From assembly GCF_000482705.1 (NCBI RefSeq), contig NZ_AXWO01000004.1, positions 124,001-188,000 of the forward strand: DNA of 64,000 bases, in the 5' to 3' direction. Below the pieces are notes generated by a model. It was given only the letters and a program-made list of their open reading frames with translations. It was not told the origin of the DNA and searched no databases. Shown here piece after piece: positions 63,338-64,000 of this stretch. Made by a program: the position numbers and the translations under genes. The number at the start of each line of letters is the position of its first letter. Position 1 is the first letter of the stretch. This stretch comes from Glycomyces arizonensis DSM 44726. GTDB taxonomy: Bacteria; Actinomycetota; Actinomycetes; Mycobacteriales; Micromonosporaceae.

Positions 63338-63399
63338 TCAGCCGCCCGCGAAGGGCGGGAGGACCTCGACCGTGGCGCCCTTGGCCAGCGCGGCCGTAT
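63217..63399. repeat. three tandem 61-bp units overlapping the moaD 3' end
   Basis: Units begin at 63217, 63278 and 63339, each opening with C(G/A)GCCGC(T/C)CGC. GAAGGGCGGGAGGACC is shared by units 1 and 3. Unit 3 covers the moaD stop region and C-terminal codons, so units 1 and 2 look like decayed copies of the end of moaD. Confidence 0.65.
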
Positions 63400-63589
63400 C
63401 GTCCCGGGCGGCCAGGCCGTTCACGAGGAGCGTCGACGCCTTCAGCACGCGTTCGAGCTCGTAGCCGTGTCGCTCGGCCAGGACCGACTTGAGTTCGGCG
63501 AGGTCGCCCGCCCGCGCCGTCTCCTCGGCGGTGCCCGCGGCCGCCTTCGCCCCCGCGAAATAGCGGACCGTCACCTCGCTCGCCGCCAT
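63338..63589 (-). CDS. moaD: molybdopterin synthase small subunit MoaD
   Basis: An 83-residue ubiquitin-like sulfur carrier. It starts VTVRYFAGAKAAAGTAEETA and ends in the functional Gly-Gly (VLPPFAGG). It is thiocarboxylated and gives sulfur to precursor Z in molybdopterin synthesis. It is one base downstream of moaA in the same operon. The 3' end is duplicated downstream as tandem 61-bp units. Confidence 0.92.
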   Translation of the reverse strand: MAASEVTVRYFAGAKAAAGTAEETARAGDLAELKSVLAERHGYELERVLKASTLLVNGLAARDDTAALAKGATVEVLPPFAGG

Positions 63590-63590
63590 C

Positions 63591-64000
63591 TCAGCCCCCG
63601 ATCGCCGACATCGGGCGCGCGGGCTGGAGGAACGACGGGTCGTCGATGCCGTGACCGGGGAGTTTGCCCCACATGGCCTCGCGCCACCGCTCGGCGATCG
63701 CCGCGTCGTCCGCGCCGGAACGGACCAGGCCCCGCAGGTCGGTCTCGCCCCGCGCGAACAGGCAGTTGCGGACCTGGCCGTCGGCGGTCAGGCGGGTGCG
63801 GTCGCAGTCGCCGCAGAACGGGCGCGTGACCGAACCGATGACGCCGACCTTCACCGGGCCACCGTCCTTTGCGGAGGAGCCGTCTTTTGCAGAAGCACCG
63901 TCGACCAGCCACGTCTCGGCGGGGGCCGAACCCCGATGAGCAGGATCGGGCGTCAAGTCGAACTCGCCGCGCAGCGACTCCAGGATCTCGGCGGCGGTGA
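63591..64000 (-). CDS. moaA: GTP 3',8-cyclase MoaA (C-terminal part; gene runs off right edge)
   Basis: Only the last 136 or so residues are in the window, and the frame continues past 64000. The C-terminal 4Fe-4S cysteines are in SVTRPFCGDCDRTRLTADGQ VRNCLFARGE, the standard MoaA CxxC...C pattern. The usual C-terminal Gly-Gly is present (MSAIGG). An insertion of SAKDG repeats near the start of the visible part is unusual. It is a radical SAM enzyme that starts molybdopterin synthesis, cotranscribed with moaD. Confidence 0.93.
   Translation of the reverse strand, partial: TAAEILESLRGEFDLTPDPAHRGSAPAETWLVDGASAKDGSSAKDGGPVKVGVIGSVTRPFCGDCDRTRLTADGQVRNCLFARGETDLRGLVRSGADDAAIAERWREAMWGKLPGHGIDDPSFLQPARPMSAIGG

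Overview
The window is a dense, high-GC stretch of an actinobacterial chromosome. Evidence includes strong G/C third-position bias, GTG and TTG starts, ATGA stop/start overlaps, many TetR/XRE/MarR-type regulators, a CrgA cell-division protein, a class E sortase and a ClgR-like regulator beside clpP genes. The block sortase E - small membrane protein - pabA/trpG, crgA, ppiA - rhomboid resembles the oriC-proximal block of Streptomyces and Mycobacterium, so the window is probably origin-proximal. A Glycomyces/Stackebrandtia-type organism is only a guess. No rRNA, tRNA, CRISPR array, insertion sequence or prophage was recognised.

Layout. 0-9.4 kb holds an ABC exporter ATPase (cut by the left edge) with a tetO-like divergent TetR, regulator/enzyme pairs (LysR, XRE), and a two-gene sugar oxidoreductase/isomerase operon behind a LacI-type operator. 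9.9-15 kb holds a UvrA paralogue, small regulators, and a ClpP pair in which one subunit has lost its catalytic Ser and His. 15-19 kb holds a membrane-anchored Hsp70-like protein and an orphan gene pair. 19-29.5 kb holds assorted metabolic enzymes, an ECF sigma factor with a membrane partner, and a 1 kb non-coding island of nested repeats. 29.5-36.5 kb holds a secreted GH11 xylanase with a binding module, a MarR/cupin pair, an AhpD-like gene, a NarL-type two-component system and a YihY protein. 36.5-46.9 kb holds the conserved origin-proximal block plus thiolase, PEBP, aminotransferase, MobA-like and DUF4192 genes. 47-51 kb is dnaE, with a pair of DnaA boxes upstream. 51-54 kb is mixed.

The most coherent system is at 54.0-59.6 kb. 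A promoter and cobalamin riboswitch lead into five overlapping genes: a secreted alpha/alpha-barrel protein, a secreted DUF4430 protein, EcfT, a fused EcfA-EcfA' ATPase and EcfS. The first two look like the two halves of animal intrinsic factor/transcobalamin made as separate membrane-tethered proteins, which suggests a B12 capture-and-import machine. The right end holds a TetR gene, a MinD/ParA-like ATPase, a reduced UvrD-like protein, moaD and the end of moaA.

A second unexplained signal is a dispersed family of AT-rich palindromes built on TTATAG-S-CTATAA, found at seven places (about 9.7, 19.8, 26.4, 28.3, 39.7, 50.8 and 63.1 kb). Every copy lies downstream of a stop codon and none lies between divergent promoters. 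They stand out sharply from the GC-rich background.
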